Source: Cyanoderma ruficeps (taxonomy: Eukaryota > Chordata > Aves > Passeriformes > Timaliidae). From it: a stretch of 64,000 nucleotides of DNA. The position numbers and the translations under genes were made by a program. The notes under the pieces were generated by a model that saw nothing but the letters and a program-made list of their open reading frames with translations, was not told the origin of the DNA and did not search any database. The DNA lies in NCBI GenBank assembly GCA_008694505.1, contig VZDJ01007755.1, positions 12,005,413 through 12,069,412 of the forward strand. The letters are read 5' to 3'. Numbering within the stretch: position 1 is the stretch's first letter; every line of letters begins with the position of its first letter. Positions 49,673 to 61,752 of this stretch are shown piece after piece.

Positions 49673-51444
49673 AATGAATTTAGCAGTACAACCCCTTTTG
49701 CTGTCACAGGCCGCATTGTAAAATTTCACAAATTTAATCTTTAATTATAATGCATGCACACCAAAATCATCACCAAAGCATGAATCTGTGTCAAAAGTGA
49801 TTATTTCTCCCTTCCCTCAAACATTCTGTATGTCTATGAAAGTTTATGTCAGCCAGCACATTCAGCCTATAGATAAAGACATTTGGCATTTGCCTCATCA
49901 GAAATGTGTTTGCTGCATCCTGGCAGGTGAAAACTTGCTGTTGCATAAGGTTGCCTGTGCACATGCAGTTGGAAATGGTGTCTGAGGTAGAATGGGACAG
50001 CACAGGTCTTCTGCTGCCCCAAGTATGCTCTCTTTGGGAGGATCCTTTGCTAATGGGAATCATTAGGAAAATTGCTGCCTGGTAAGGGCAGCTCCAGTGT
50101 ACCTAAAGGTGATGTGTTTAATCACTTTACTTACTTGGTTTTCCATATGAGCTAGCATGAGAATATTTTGGAACATCCCCTGTTTCTTTTCCTATGGATT
50201 TAAATTGATTTGATACTCATATATTAACAGTCTGTGTACCCTAGAGGAATATAAATGTGAGCTGGGCCATGCTACTGAGGGATAGATGGAGGATCCTCTT
50301 CCAGTTCAGTTTATCAGAGCATCAGAATGCTGACACTGTTTATGTAAAAGAAATGTGATGCTTTCATAGCCTCATCCCTTGGGGCTGTACTTGCATCCTA
50401 TTTAGACAGGCATTTTTCTTTGGGAGTCCATGACAGAGCTCATGCCAGAAAATTTGACCTGAGGTTTCTCAATGTCTTCCAGCCCAATACTGTGTCCTGT
50501 TTCTCATGGTTAGGTTGCTTGAATCTAAACAGAATAAAGGCAAGTATGAGAGCAACTTGCAGTATCAGCTGAAAGCAATAGACTTCTTCACCCAGAAATG
50601 CCATGGCAGGTGAGAAAAATGCTGAGGAGGAAGGGCACAGAGACAGAAGGTGTATATTCGCTCAGAGTAGATGGGTGCTGGTACTGGACAAAAGTCCTGG
50701 GCTCTGCAACTGGACTGAGGCTTCATAATACTTTTACTAAGCTTATAAAGTGGAAAGGGTACAAGGAATTAAGTAAGTAATGAAAAGTGTGGAGAGTTGG
50801 TGAATTGTATCCATGGTACTGAAGTTGCTGCAATACTACTAAGGACAGTTCCCACTTTAAATTAGCCTTTGTACACTCTTAAATAACAGGGTCTTGAGTC
50901 ACACCTGCTGGTGAATGGATGAAAATAGTATCCTGAGGACCTGCAGGGCTGCTGCAATGATGGAGTAGGAGTTGGAAAAGGGCTGCTGCTCTTCCCTGGG
51001 GAGATAGAAAAGGAAAGGAACTCTAATTTACAATTGGTTCATTCCCCAGCTGGGAATGGGGTATGGCTCTCTGCTTACCAGTGCCTCAGAGGTGTTTTCT
51101 CTAGCAGCCAGCTGGATAATAGAGCTGCAAATTGCTCATGTATTCCTTTCTCTTTTGCTTAGCTCTTGCTTGCCCCTGTTTTCTTGCTTCCCTAGGCATG
51201 ACACAGTTCTGTGTCCTAAGCAGGTTCTTTGGAGTGAGCCCTGTGTGTAATTCATCTGCAGGCAAAGCTCTCACTTGAGAGCTGTCTTTAATTCTCCTTT
51301 CTCTTAATAATGCTCTTGGGGCTCTGATGTTGCTAGATCAAACTCTTTTGCCCGTCTGAGACCACAAACAGCAGGCAAGGTTTGTGAACTGAGTTGGAAA
51401 TAAAGAAGCTTTTTTGTTTTTTAAGTTAGTGGTTCAACCTGTTA

Positions 51445-51459
51445 AAAAAAAAAAAAAAA
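51445..51459 (+). repeat. Poly-A run
   Basis: An uninterrupted adenine run of about 15-16 bases. No retroposed gene body or target duplication was recognised beside it. Confidence 0.7.
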
Positions 51460-51936
51460 GATTTTTGCAGTGACAACTGACCTCTAGAGATGTCTTCAAA
51501 AGAGCAGCAACAGCTTCTACCCTGAGAGAAGATAGGACTTTTGTTGCCCTTGCCTGTTAGCTGGACCCCTGTGCAGAACAGTTGGGTGTGTTTCCCTCCT
51601 CACTGTGGCAGTTTATTAGTTACGAAGACATGAGATATGTAGGGGGATACTCTGATTAGAGGAAGTTAAGAACATGTATAACCCTGGAAGTGAGGAGAAT
51701 TAAGTACAAATTTGACATTGCATTTTTTCTTGTTTTTTTTTTTTGCTATGTGAGCTAGCAAGTAAAAGTCAGGGATGAGACTATTTGACTGTAACTCAGT
51801 GAAAGATGCAGGATTGATTTATTTTCAGTATTTCTCACTGTACTGAGGTATACCAAAACATATCAGTGATTAGTCTGGATTTGAGTGGAGGGACTGTGTT
51901 CTCTTCAATCTAGTTTTCAGAAAATTATGGTTACAT

Positions 51937-51970
51937 GTTTATACATATATATATATATAGATGTATAAAC
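51937..51970. repeat. Hairpin: 10-bp perfect arms around (AT)n
   Basis: GTTTATACAT (51937-51946) and ATGTATAAAC (51961-51970) are exact reverse complements flanking an AT-repeat loop of 14 nt. Confidence 0.8.
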
Positions 51971-52624
51971 AACTGCCTCTCACAGGCACTGTGTGGAGAC
52001 ATATAGGAGTTCATAGGAGCTAACCATGACAAAATATGTCAGAAGTCAACCTTTTATGGGGGTTGTGCTGTCAATTTAGATGGAGAGATTAAAAGGATTT
52101 TCCTGGTTGTACTTTTTCCAATTTATAGAAAATTTAGCAATAATATTGTAATGCAATGGAGGATTATTTCATCAAGTAGTTTGCGATCACTTGGATGGTG
52201 TCAGTTCTTGGTCCTTGGCATGTTCTAATTGCCACTTTTTACACAATATAGATGTAGGAAGCCTGGCTGTTAACATTAACTATTCCTTTCACTCATTTGT
52301 GTTTGTGACAGATGCAAGTATTGGAGTCAGCCATCTAAATACCTGTTTCCTGCATCAAAGCTATAATCTCTACACAATGGCTTCATCTGAAATAAGTAAT
52401 CTTAGCTGACTAGGTTGTCAAAACTGACTGTCTACGCAAGACTGCAGACTTGCTGTTGATTCTTCTCTCTAAACTAAGTCCAAGCCAAGACTTTAGTTGA
52501 TCTTCTCATTCCGAACTTCTTGTACTGTTGTACTTCTTTCTGCTTTTGTCTTTATTCCACTGAAACCTGGACCCCCTGTCTTGAAACACTGACTTTTTTT
52601 TCCTCTCAAAGCAATTTCAGTTCA

Positions 52625-52644
52625 AGTTGGTCCAAGGACCAACT
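52625..52644. repeat. Perfect 9-bp inverted repeat, 2-nt centre
   Basis: AGTTGGTCC, then AA, then GGACCAACT. It is GC-balanced, so less likely than AT palindromes to be trivial. Confidence 0.75.
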
Positions 52645-54040
52645 GCTGGCCTAAGTGAAGACAGATTGGTGAAAGACCATAATGGAGTAAATTGTTTCTG
52701 CTGTTGACAATGTATTGGCCCTGCTCTTGATCTTGAGTAAAGTGGGTGGTAGCAAAGCCAATATGAGAGCAGATGATTCCCAGCATTAAATCCATGGCAA
52801 CCTTTTTGCTGGTAATTAAGAGTTTTCAGTGGAAATATTATTTTACATTAATTTATAAAATCAATTTACATCAAGAAACATTGTGCTTTTAATTTTTGCT
52901 CAAGCACTGAAAGGTTTTACAAATGTCCTTGTTCTGTATGAGGTCTAAGTCAACTTGACTTCAGTAAAGGCCCACTAAAGGTTAGCTGAACCGTTTGCAG
53001 AGTTTAGATATCTTTTTACTAAAAACCTTTACTTCTTTAGACTTCAGAACAAAGCACCCGGTATTTCTGTGTTATATGGGGTAGACTGAAATTAGCACAT
53101 GAAGTCATAAAGCCTTAATACAAATACTAAAAATAAAATAAAAAGCAGTCTGTCAGTTCTCCTAGATGCCATCTCGTATACTTTTAGAAAGCCTCTTGGT
53201 TTAGGGACTTTTTGTGACTTGGCTGGTTTTATTTGCAATCTGTAGATCCATATCAACAAAGCTAAAATGCTATTAAAGTTGTTGATAATGCTTATACTGT
53301 ATGCAAGACATTGGACATGCAAATTAATAAGCATTTTACTGTGAAGAAAAAGGTAATTTTTGCTTAATAGGGAGGGTTTGAACTGATTAAAAATGTTAGC
53401 TTATAAAGAGAATAGAAAAAACATCACTATGGTTTTTTCTTTGGGGAAATGGCAGACCATTTAAAATTACATTTGATCTAGGACCAGACAATCTGACAAT
53501 TTTGTGATATATTCAGACCTTCCAGTCTTGTTCAAACCACTGAAATTTGCAGCATTTTGGGAAATGATTTCCCTTCTTATCACTCAGAGTGAAATGATAA
53601 ATACTAGTTTTCTAAAAGTGAAAATCTAAGGTACCTGCCTGTCTCATGGCAGTGGAAAAGGAGCACAGATGTGACGTACAGAAGCAAAGGTTTCCTGTTT
53701 CTGCAGCTGTTGATCTGCCACCTTTTGCAATCACCAGCTTTCTTACTGAATAAAGCAAAAGACAGTGCAGTCACACATATATCGTTCTGAGTAAGTCTAT
53801 GGGCTGCACTGAAGTGTGCCACAGATGTCAAAATCACAGAGGTTTCTTTAGACAGGGAGTTAGTTATAATATGTTGCTCTGTCTGAGAAAATCAGTATCA
53901 TCTTCACCTAAGCTGAGTCTAAGTGTACCTGAGAGACTGGCATGTGATGCTCTTTTGCTTCAGTGGAGCTACACCTGGAGCAGTTTAGCTCATCAGATTT
54001 GGTTTGATGGATTATTATTTGCATAAACCAATGCATTGTA

Positions 54041-54132
54041 GTGGAAGGTGTCCCTGCTTTTATGGCAGGAGAGGGGCAACTAGATGATCTTTAAGGTCCC
54101 TTCCACCCAAAACATTCTATGATTCTGTGATT
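54041..54132 (+). mobile_element. CR1 3' tail fragment (sense)
   Basis: GTGGAAGGTGTCCCTGC ... ACTAGATGATCTTTAAGGTC followed by CCTTCCACCC and the tail ATTCTATGATTCTGTGATT is the standard CR1 3' UTR end. Only the last about 90 bp are present, a severe 5' truncation. Confidence 0.93.
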
Positions 54133-54454
54133 TAAGAAAGAGGAGGAAAATGGTGAAATATGACCAGAAAGTCAGAGAGTTTTGGAAATGTAGTTTCAGT
54201 GATGTTTTAATGGCTTCTTTAGAAATTATACCTTATCAGTGCAAAAGACACTACAAGTGACACTGTAATGACACTTGAGCAGCGCTACAATGTCACTGAC
54301 AATGAATATTACTGAGCCTAGGCAAGAACTTGAAATGTTGTTGCAGCTGCATTAGAAACTTTCAGCCCTTAATATCATTAAGGAGAGCTGGGTGGAATTT
54401 TCAGCAAATCAAGTATTTTAATGGACTGGCTGCTGACGAGGCAGCTGCTGTGTG

Positions 54455-54482
54455 CATTGTCATCAGAATACTGATGACAATG
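54455..54482. repeat. Perfect 12-bp hairpin with 4-nt loop
   Basis: CATTGTCATCAG (54455-54466), loop AATA, then CTGATGACAATG (54471-54482). The arms are exact reverse complements. Confidence 0.9.
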
Positions 54483-55130
54483 AGGCACTTCTATTGTATG
54501 AGAGATGAAAATCTTCCTTTGACTCTACACACAATTCAAATTTGGTCTGAATTAATAAGCAATGTTTCTCAATGGAGAGCACTCCTTCCTCCATCCTGGA
54601 CCTACCTAATCATACAATAGTCTCAAACTGGGATTTGGACATTAGCACCCATCTCACTTAAGCAGAACAAATGGATTGCTTTTATAACTGACTCTTTTAA
54701 TATGTAGAGTTACTGTATTTACATTTGCTAGTTGCAAGCATCTTGTGAGATGGCTTTAGTGAATATCTCCCCCCTGCTCCATGTTATTTCTGTGTGTCTT
54801 ATTCCATCTTATAATAATTTGGGGGATTTTTTTTTTTTGGACATGTCCCTGTTTGTTTCTTATCTTATACTGTAATTTGCTTTAGAGACTAAAATATTAT
54901 TAAACATGAATTATGCATTGAGCAGACTCTCTGCTAGAGTCTGAGTGGACTGTTGCAACCAGAGAACAATCTCGTTTCCCGCACCACCCTCCCAGCTGCA
55001 CAACTGTCACTTTCTATTACACTTGCCTTGAACAATTGAGTGTGGCTTGTAATGACAATAATTGCCTCAAAATTGTTTGTCATGTTTGCCTTGTTAGCAA
55101 CAAACTACTAACTGTTGGTTACAATCAGGT

Positions 55131-55188
55131 TCTCAGCTATTACTCCATAATTACATCAGGGAATACTTGCAGCCAATAATAGCTGAGA
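55131..55188. repeat. 12-bp perfect inverted repeat, 34-nt spacer
   Basis: TCTCAGCTATTA (55131-55142) and TAATAGCTGAGA (55177-55188) are exact reverse complements. The spacer includes CATAATTACATCAGG. Confidence 0.85.
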
Positions 55189-55300
55189 AATTAGAATTAC
55201 TTTTTCACAAGTAATCTAAAATGCTTACAGACCGTTTCACTCTATTCACAGCCACTCATTTTTACATCAGCCATCTAGGGGTAAGTGAAGCCTGCCCCCA

Positions 55301-58300
55301 TGTAAAAGGCTAGCTGCAGACCTATATCCTTTTGCATCTTCAGAATAGTCGTATTAGTGTTGTACGTGTGCTATAGCAATAGGTATTTCACTTTGGCAAT
55401 ACTACTACCCATCAAGCTATCTCTTCCTTATGTATGTACTGGAGGCAGTCTGCTTTTGATTTCAGTGTGCAAATCCTTGTAACTAAGCTTAGATGGATTT
55501 CTCAAAGTGTTGTTTGGTTTGGGTCGATATTCTTTGTTTTTTTTTCCCTATCTTAGCATATCTCAGGCTGTTTCCTCCTATTTTTCTTTAACGTCAAATA
55601 AAAGGAGGGGCATTCTGTTACAGAGATTTAGATTTGCTTTCCAGTAAAGGCACTTTATTAATTTTATCCTTTCCTATGCACCAATTGACTTTAGCAGAGG
55701 CTATGTGCACAGATTGCTTGATTTAATTTGTCTACTTCCTTATAGTAGAGGCCAAGGGGTTTTTTTCACAGTTACTGTTAAAAGGCATGGTAGGCATTGA
55801 CTCCCTTCTTCTTTTTTCCTATTACATATACCATAGAATAACATAATAGAGCAATTTTTTTTTTTAGGAAAAGGAATGTAAAAGAATGTGCATTAAAGAA
55901 ATTTAATTTAGCCATTGATTCTTCACTGTGTTATATTTTAATTAAGGAAGCTGTTAATTTTTTTTTTTACCAGGGAATTCCCTGGAGATATTGGGCTGAC
56001 TTGTGAAAGATATTTTTAATGGAAATTTCTTTGAAGCATTTATTGTTTGATAAAATATTTGTAATGCTGAATGTTTAAAATTGGTAGTATTTTTTTAACC
56101 AAATGCAAATAGTTCGATTACAAGAAAAAAATAGTGTTTTTTCAGTAGTATAGTGTTTTGTAATATTAAAACACTTAAGTTAGAAGTGGTTATATATATT
56201 TTCCTGAGATTTGTGAAGAGGTGTTTTCAAATAGTTGGTTTAATGTCACTAGATAGTCACCATGTTTGTAGTCCTGAGGCAGAGGGACATGCCATCTCTG
56301 GCACTTCTTAATAACAGGATGGAAGAAAAGATGCAATCATCCTGAAAGTTTCAGGATAGGCTAAACTCAAGCAGCGTTCTCCAGTTATTCCTGAACACTG
56401 ATAGCCTGGTTTGTGAGAAAGATGGTAGAGTTGGTTTGCAGGCTGACTGGAGACAAAATACAAGAAGAAGAAAGATACAAGAACAATTAAATTTAGCATC
56501 AGCACAGATTAGAATACAGCTTGACTCGTTTACAAGTTTTTTAAGTACTTGGTGACTGGTTAACAGCCTGCTGGGAGATGTGTGAGGCTCAGGCAGTCTC
56601 TCCACGGCTGTATGCCAGCTGGACACTGACCAGTTCTGACCACTGCAGGAGCAGCCTTCTAGACTGATTGTCAGACAGGCTGACAGACTTCAGTAGCTAC
56701 TCAGACCCACTCTGGGAAAAGATATGGAGTAGCACACTATTGAATTACCTTTGCTGGCTCTACTATGTGTGATGTTGAGAAACCAGTTCAGAACCTCAGT
56801 TGTAAGCGTTGGCATTACTAATAGAACAAATTGAGATAAAAGCTAAATATATGTAACATACAACTTTCAGATTTAAGTGCACAGAACTGAAGAAAAATTG
56901 GTGTCTTAAGTCAGTTCCAAGAAGCTTTTCTCCACTTTCATCAGGGCACTGGCCTTGCAGCCAGAATGTGGCTTTCCAGCAGAAAGTTTGCCTTGAGATC
57001 AGTCTCCACTGCAGAGGTTCCTGCTTATGGGGATAGTTCCATCTTTGTGTTTAAAGTCTTTCCTCAGTGCTTCAGTTTAACTTCAGTGTTTCACAAGCTT
57101 CCTTTCTTGTGACATAAATCAAGGAGTCAGTTTAATGCATCTCTAGAGGTCTAGTGACTATTTCTACTGAGCTTCTAGCTATTCTGATATCCTGTGTGCT
57201 TTATTGGGTAGAGTTCCCTAAGTAAAAGCCAGAGTGATCCCTGTTAATAACCATCCAAGATCCCTGCTATAAACTGTTAAACTTTTATAAAATTAGTAAT
57301 TCCTTATGACTGGAATGTCGAGTTCAAACTTTATGCTTAGCTTTTTGTACTCTGAAATTTGAATTTCATGTAAGTGTAGACATTGGCAATGAGATTCAAA
57401 CAAGATCATAAACCAGAAAAAAAAGTTTGTGATTCACTAGCAGCTCTTAAATAAGGCAATAATAATAGATGCTTTGGGGCAATAATTGATTAGAAAATTT
57501 GATTTCTTGCTTTGAGAAACTATAATAAAGCCATGATATCAGCAGACTAATCTTAAGAGTGATAATTGCTATTACTAGTTTAATAGAAAAGGAAATTAGG
57601 AGATGCAGACTGGGAATAGTTATTTCTTTTTTCCTCTGCAGAAACAAAACAGAAAGATGACATTCCAGTTACACAAAGTTACTGTTCCAACAAGAACCAA
57701 AAAATGAAGTATAATAAAATTTTAATGACTTAACTGGCAAAGACATACAGTGAGTTTGTATTTAAGTGTCTCGTGATTGGTGATTCTGAAGGGAGCTGAT
57801 GTTGCAAGCTGTCAAAGAGAGAATGGCAAGACAGAACTACATGATGTGGGAACTCTGAATGTGAATTACTTGGAGTAGAAGAAATAAGCCCTCTTCAAAA
57901 GGAGATGGTATAAAGAGTGAGAGCAGCAGTGTGGTCTAGACAGCTAGAAAGTAAATGGGAGCAACCAGTGCTTTCAAATCAGTTTTAAAAAAGACTCCTC
58001 ACACACGTATAAAGAAACTATAATTCTTAGTAATAGTCTCTAAATAGTTTACAGGTTTGCATACATCTTCTAGGATTTCTGTCTGTTCAAAAACAATTGG
58101 TAAAAGATTTTAAAAAGATATCCCTCCATCTTTTAAAAGATATCCCTCTGAGATAACTGTCCAAGGATTGTATTTGTATCAGAAATTTAAAAGAACTTTG
58201 ACTTTTAGTGATTTGGTTTTTAGATATTTTACCCAGCATGATCCTCTCCAAAATAGATGGGTGCAATGAAAATATTACTGATATAAATTATGGGAATTTA

Positions 58301-59238
58301 TATGAACTCCAGTGGAGACAAAGTTTCACCCTGCATGTTTTCATACTAGGTACTCTGTAGCTGAACAAGTTCTGAAGTAGTTAATGTGGGTACTGAAATT
58401 GCTACTGTCTCTTCAATTAAACCATCAGGGCAATTTATGCAGTGGTTATAAGCTTTAATTCAGCAAGTTAGCCAAGCTTTGTCTGTTCCTGTATCTTCAT
58501 TTTTTCTTTCTGCTGCATTTCTGCAGTTCTGTACTAGTTAGGTGTTCTTTCTAGGAACTGTTCTTTGATTCCTGGAGCAGGCTATAATCCCTGGTTATTC
58601 CTGTAAGACTGCAGTCATAGACTTGCAGTTGTACATATTATTATATCTTCTGCAAATATGTCCTACTTTAATTAAAGACATGCATGCTGTAAAGCCTCTT
58701 AGCAAGGACAAATATTTTTCTCTTCTCTGAACCGTTTGTTCAGCAGTATGCTGCTATTCATCCCCTGGTAAAAATGGGGCCTAAAGTGATTGCTTGCTCT
58801 AAAAGTTGAAAAAGTGGTAATGGCAGCATTAAAAGGCAAACAGCACAGGTTTGATAGAGCAGCTTGGCCAAGTTTTTCCTAATAATTTGAGAAAGAGTGT
58901 TCCATGGTGATCCTTGAACTTAATTATCTCCATTGGTGTTGTAAAGTGTTGATTTCAATAGGAACTTTCTTAAATGCAGCTTTTCAAAGGAAAGGGTAGA
59001 CATGGTAAAGCTATTATTTTTCTGAGAAACAATTTTTCACCACCTAGGAAACTGTGTACACTTCTAGCATTTTACAGGCAGCTCTGATGCTATCATGGCC
59101 ACATAGAAGAACAGGGTTTTTTGAGAAGAACTTCTACTGCATAGATAATTTACTTGGGAGGGCAGTGGTAGCAAATTTGTCCTTCTTGTTTCTTAAAACC
59201 ACTTCCAGTGTAATGCCTGGTTTAGAGTAGTCCAGTTC
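55301..59238 (+). other. NOL4: NOL4 intron, no recognised feature
   Basis: AT-rich sequence with many T-runs and only short open frames. A 16-bp palindrome is at 55970-55985. A short tandem of AAAAGATATCCCTC is at about 58113-58148. No exon or repeat family was recognised. Confidence 0.6.
55970..55985. repeat. 16-bp perfect palindrome
   Basis: CCAGGGAATTCCCTGG, self-complementary over its whole length and centred on an EcoRI site, directly after a T-run. Confidence 0.85.
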
Positions 59239-60005
59239 TTAGAATCGTAGAATCATGGAATAGTAAAATCATAGAATCATGGAATCGTAGAATAAGCTGA
59301 GTTGGAAGGATCATCAAGTTCAACTCCTGACCCTGCACAGGACACCTCAAGGGCCACATCATGTGCCTGAAAACACTGTCCAAATGCTTCTTGAACTCTG
59401 TCATTCTTGTTGCTGTGACCACTTCCCTGGGGACCCTGTTTCAGTGCCCAAAACCCTCTTGGTGAAGAACTTCTTCCTGACCAATCCAACTCAGCTTCAC
59501 GCCTTGAGTCCTGCCACTGGGCACAAGAAAGAAGATATTAGTACCTGCCCCTCTACATTCCCTCATAAGGAAGTTTCAGACTGCAATGAGGTCTCCCCTC
59601 AGTCTCCTCTTTTCCAGGCTGAACAGGCTGAGTGACCTCAGACACTCCTCATAAGGCTTCCCCTCAAGCCCCTTCACCATTCTCATGGCTCTCCTTTGAA
59701 CGTGCTTTAATAGTTTAATGTGCTTTTTATATAGTGGTGCCACAAACAACACACAATATTCAAAGTGAGGCCATCCCAGTGCAGAGCAGAGCAGGACAAT
59801 CCCCCCCGCCTTGCCTGATGTTGTTCCTGATGCCCCCCAGGACAGGGTTGGCCCTCCTGGCTGCCAGGGCACTGCTGACTCATGTTCCAATTGTCAGTGG
59901 CCAGGACCCCCAGGTCCCTTTCTCTGGCACTGAAGCCCTGCTTTGCAGCCTCTCATTCCCCAGTCTGTGCACACAACCAGGATTGCTCTGTCCCAGATGC
60001 AAGTC
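59239..60005 (-). mobile_element. CR1 LINE fragment, long 3' portion (antisense)
   Basis: The + strand opens with an expanded inverted CR1 tail (59239-59294: repeated AGAATCRTRGAATCATGG units). On the minus strand it encodes degraded reverse transcriptase C-terminus: [55 protein letters not shown], in one open frame at 59576-59890. Similarity continues to about 60005, where the upstream coding part is lost. It is defective. Confidence 0.92.
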
Positions 60006-61752
60006 AATAATCTGTGTGGCAGTTCTATTCAGTTTATGGCTTTTTATTTTTTTTCCTTTAGGCTACCCTTTAGGCCTATTAGTGCACTTGCTGTTTATTG
60101 TAGATGCTTGATGTGAGCCTCTGTGACCAGAAAAGGATTCTGCAATAAGGTTTTCAGGAGAGGGATGACAGGAATGTCCCAAACCTGGCATGCCCCAATC
60201 AAGCATGCTGTAATGGAACAGGGGCCCTTTGCTTCTGAGCTGAAATATGTTGTAGGAGCCTGTGTTACTTGTGATTTGGCTAACACCTGGGCATGGGCAG
60301 ACTGGCCAGAAAGATCCCAGGCCTAACTGATCATCCAGTACACACATATGAGGGGACAGTGGATGCTAGCAGTACCAGTGTCTGTGGTTCTTTTAATGTG
60401 TAGGCAGATAGAAGAGAAATAACCCTTTGGTTTTTTAACTCTTTCTGCCTTGCTGAATGAATTTCTCTTAATAATTGTCACTGGTGAAGCAACTTGAACC
60501 CAATCAGCTGGGGTGGCAATTGAAATGGGGATGGGAATGATTGAGTAAGCCTGAAGAACAACTTTCATAATAGCCTGAGCCAACAAAAGAGTATAAGCCA
60601 AACACAGTATGGCGCAACCTTGAAAGACTCAAAAATGAGGCAAATGTAACAATACATAGCCTGTGTAACAGAACAGTGAACCAATGGACATTAACATTAT
60701 ATGTAAAAGATTGTTAACCAATCATAAACAAGAACTCAGGACATAACCTTATATGATGCAATTGTATTTAATAATATATCCCCACAATCCCATCCTTCTC
60801 TCCATGACCTAACAAGATATTTCCCTTCCTAGCGTCCCATTTCCCATGGCCTCAGATTGATGCCTACTTCACTATCAGCCAAGGCAAACCTACTCTCAGT
60901 CTCTGCCAGTCCAACTCCCACAGATAGTAAGGAGCTTCTTTAAAGATATTTCTGTCTTGTGGGTCAGGAAGAAATCTAGTCTCCCATGCTGTCTGACTAC
61001 CTCTTGGGAATACTGCAATCAGCTACCCTTTGAACCTGAATGAAAAAATAAGGATAAACCACTCTCTGGACTCCTCCATTATTCCTGCTCAGAGTGAAAA
61101 CTGTCTCCCTTCAGCACCCTTCAAGGCAGTAAAATTTTACTTATTCTACTATCCTATGTGAGTATGTGGTGGATGCATTTGTTTCTCCCCGCCTGTACAC
61201 ACAGATGGGAATAGAAGTCAGTTCTGAGGAAAAATGCAGAGTAGAGGATTAGGAAGGCTGTGTAGGGAGTAGCTGAGATTGAACTTGCCAAGGTTGTTTT
61301 TCCAGCAGCATTTATTAAAAATAAAGTTAGCATTGAGTTTTATAATGGCCCAGTTTTGTATTTTGTTACACAATATGAAACAAATATGAATCTAATTCAA
61401 GTTTACACAAACATATCTATTACTATGAATAGATTTTCTATTGGTACATTTTATGCTTATATTTATAAATCTGTATTTCTCTTATCACAAATATACATAT
61501 ATTTATATATATGTCTGTTTCTAAATAAAGTGAACAGATCGCTGGAGAGAGGTAGAGCTTGGTGGCATGGGAATCTTTTCTTAAGCATGCATTTTCCTGT
61601 GCTCTAATTAGAGATGGTCTCTGAGAGCTCAGAAATACCATGGGTACAAATTTCTAAAGAGGCAAGTTTGTGAAGGCTAAATCCAGTCAAAGTAGTATAC
61701 ATTCCAAAACTTGTGAGTCTCTGAGGCAATAAAGCAGAGCTCAGAGAATTGT
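60006..61752. other. Noncoding DNA between CR1 copies
   Basis: No exon was recognised. It contains the LTR-like promoter stretch listed at 60480-60790, and an AT-rich tract with ATATACATATATTTATATATATG at 61490-61512. Confidence 0.5.
60480..60790 (+). mobile_element. LTR-like promoter stretch (degenerate ERV LTR?)
   Basis: CCAAT-type boxes (CCCAATCAGC, AACCAATGG, AACCAATCAT) are followed by a TATA-like TTATATGATGC and GTATTTAATAATATA, in the order seen in U3 regions of avian ERV LTRs. The wording AAGAACTCAGGACATAACC feels familiar from such LTRs. I cannot define TG...CA termini or a target duplication, so identity is tentative. Confidence 0.3.

Larger units (their letters stand above)
47702..54040 (+). 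other. NOL4: NOL4 intron downstream of exon D, first part
   Basis: AT-rich intron with no recognised exon or interspersed repeat. It contains the gapped AT palindrome (47922-47975), a purine-rich tract (49511-49672), a poly-A run (51445-51460), a TA-rich hairpin (51937-51970) and a 9-bp-arm palindrome (52625-52644), all listed separately. Confidence 0.75.
54180..55300. promoter_or_regulatory. Candidate conserved noncoding element cluster
   Basis: This intronic stretch is free of recognised repeats and unusually rich in palindromes and homeodomain or SOX-like core words (TAATTA-like cores, ATTAAGG, AACAATTGAG, GACAATAATTG). It contains a 12-bp-arm hairpin (54455-54482) and a 12-bp inverted repeat (55131-55188). 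Developmental genes often hold conserved enhancers of this texture in large introns. Without alignment to other genomes this remains a suggestion. Confidence 0.3.
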
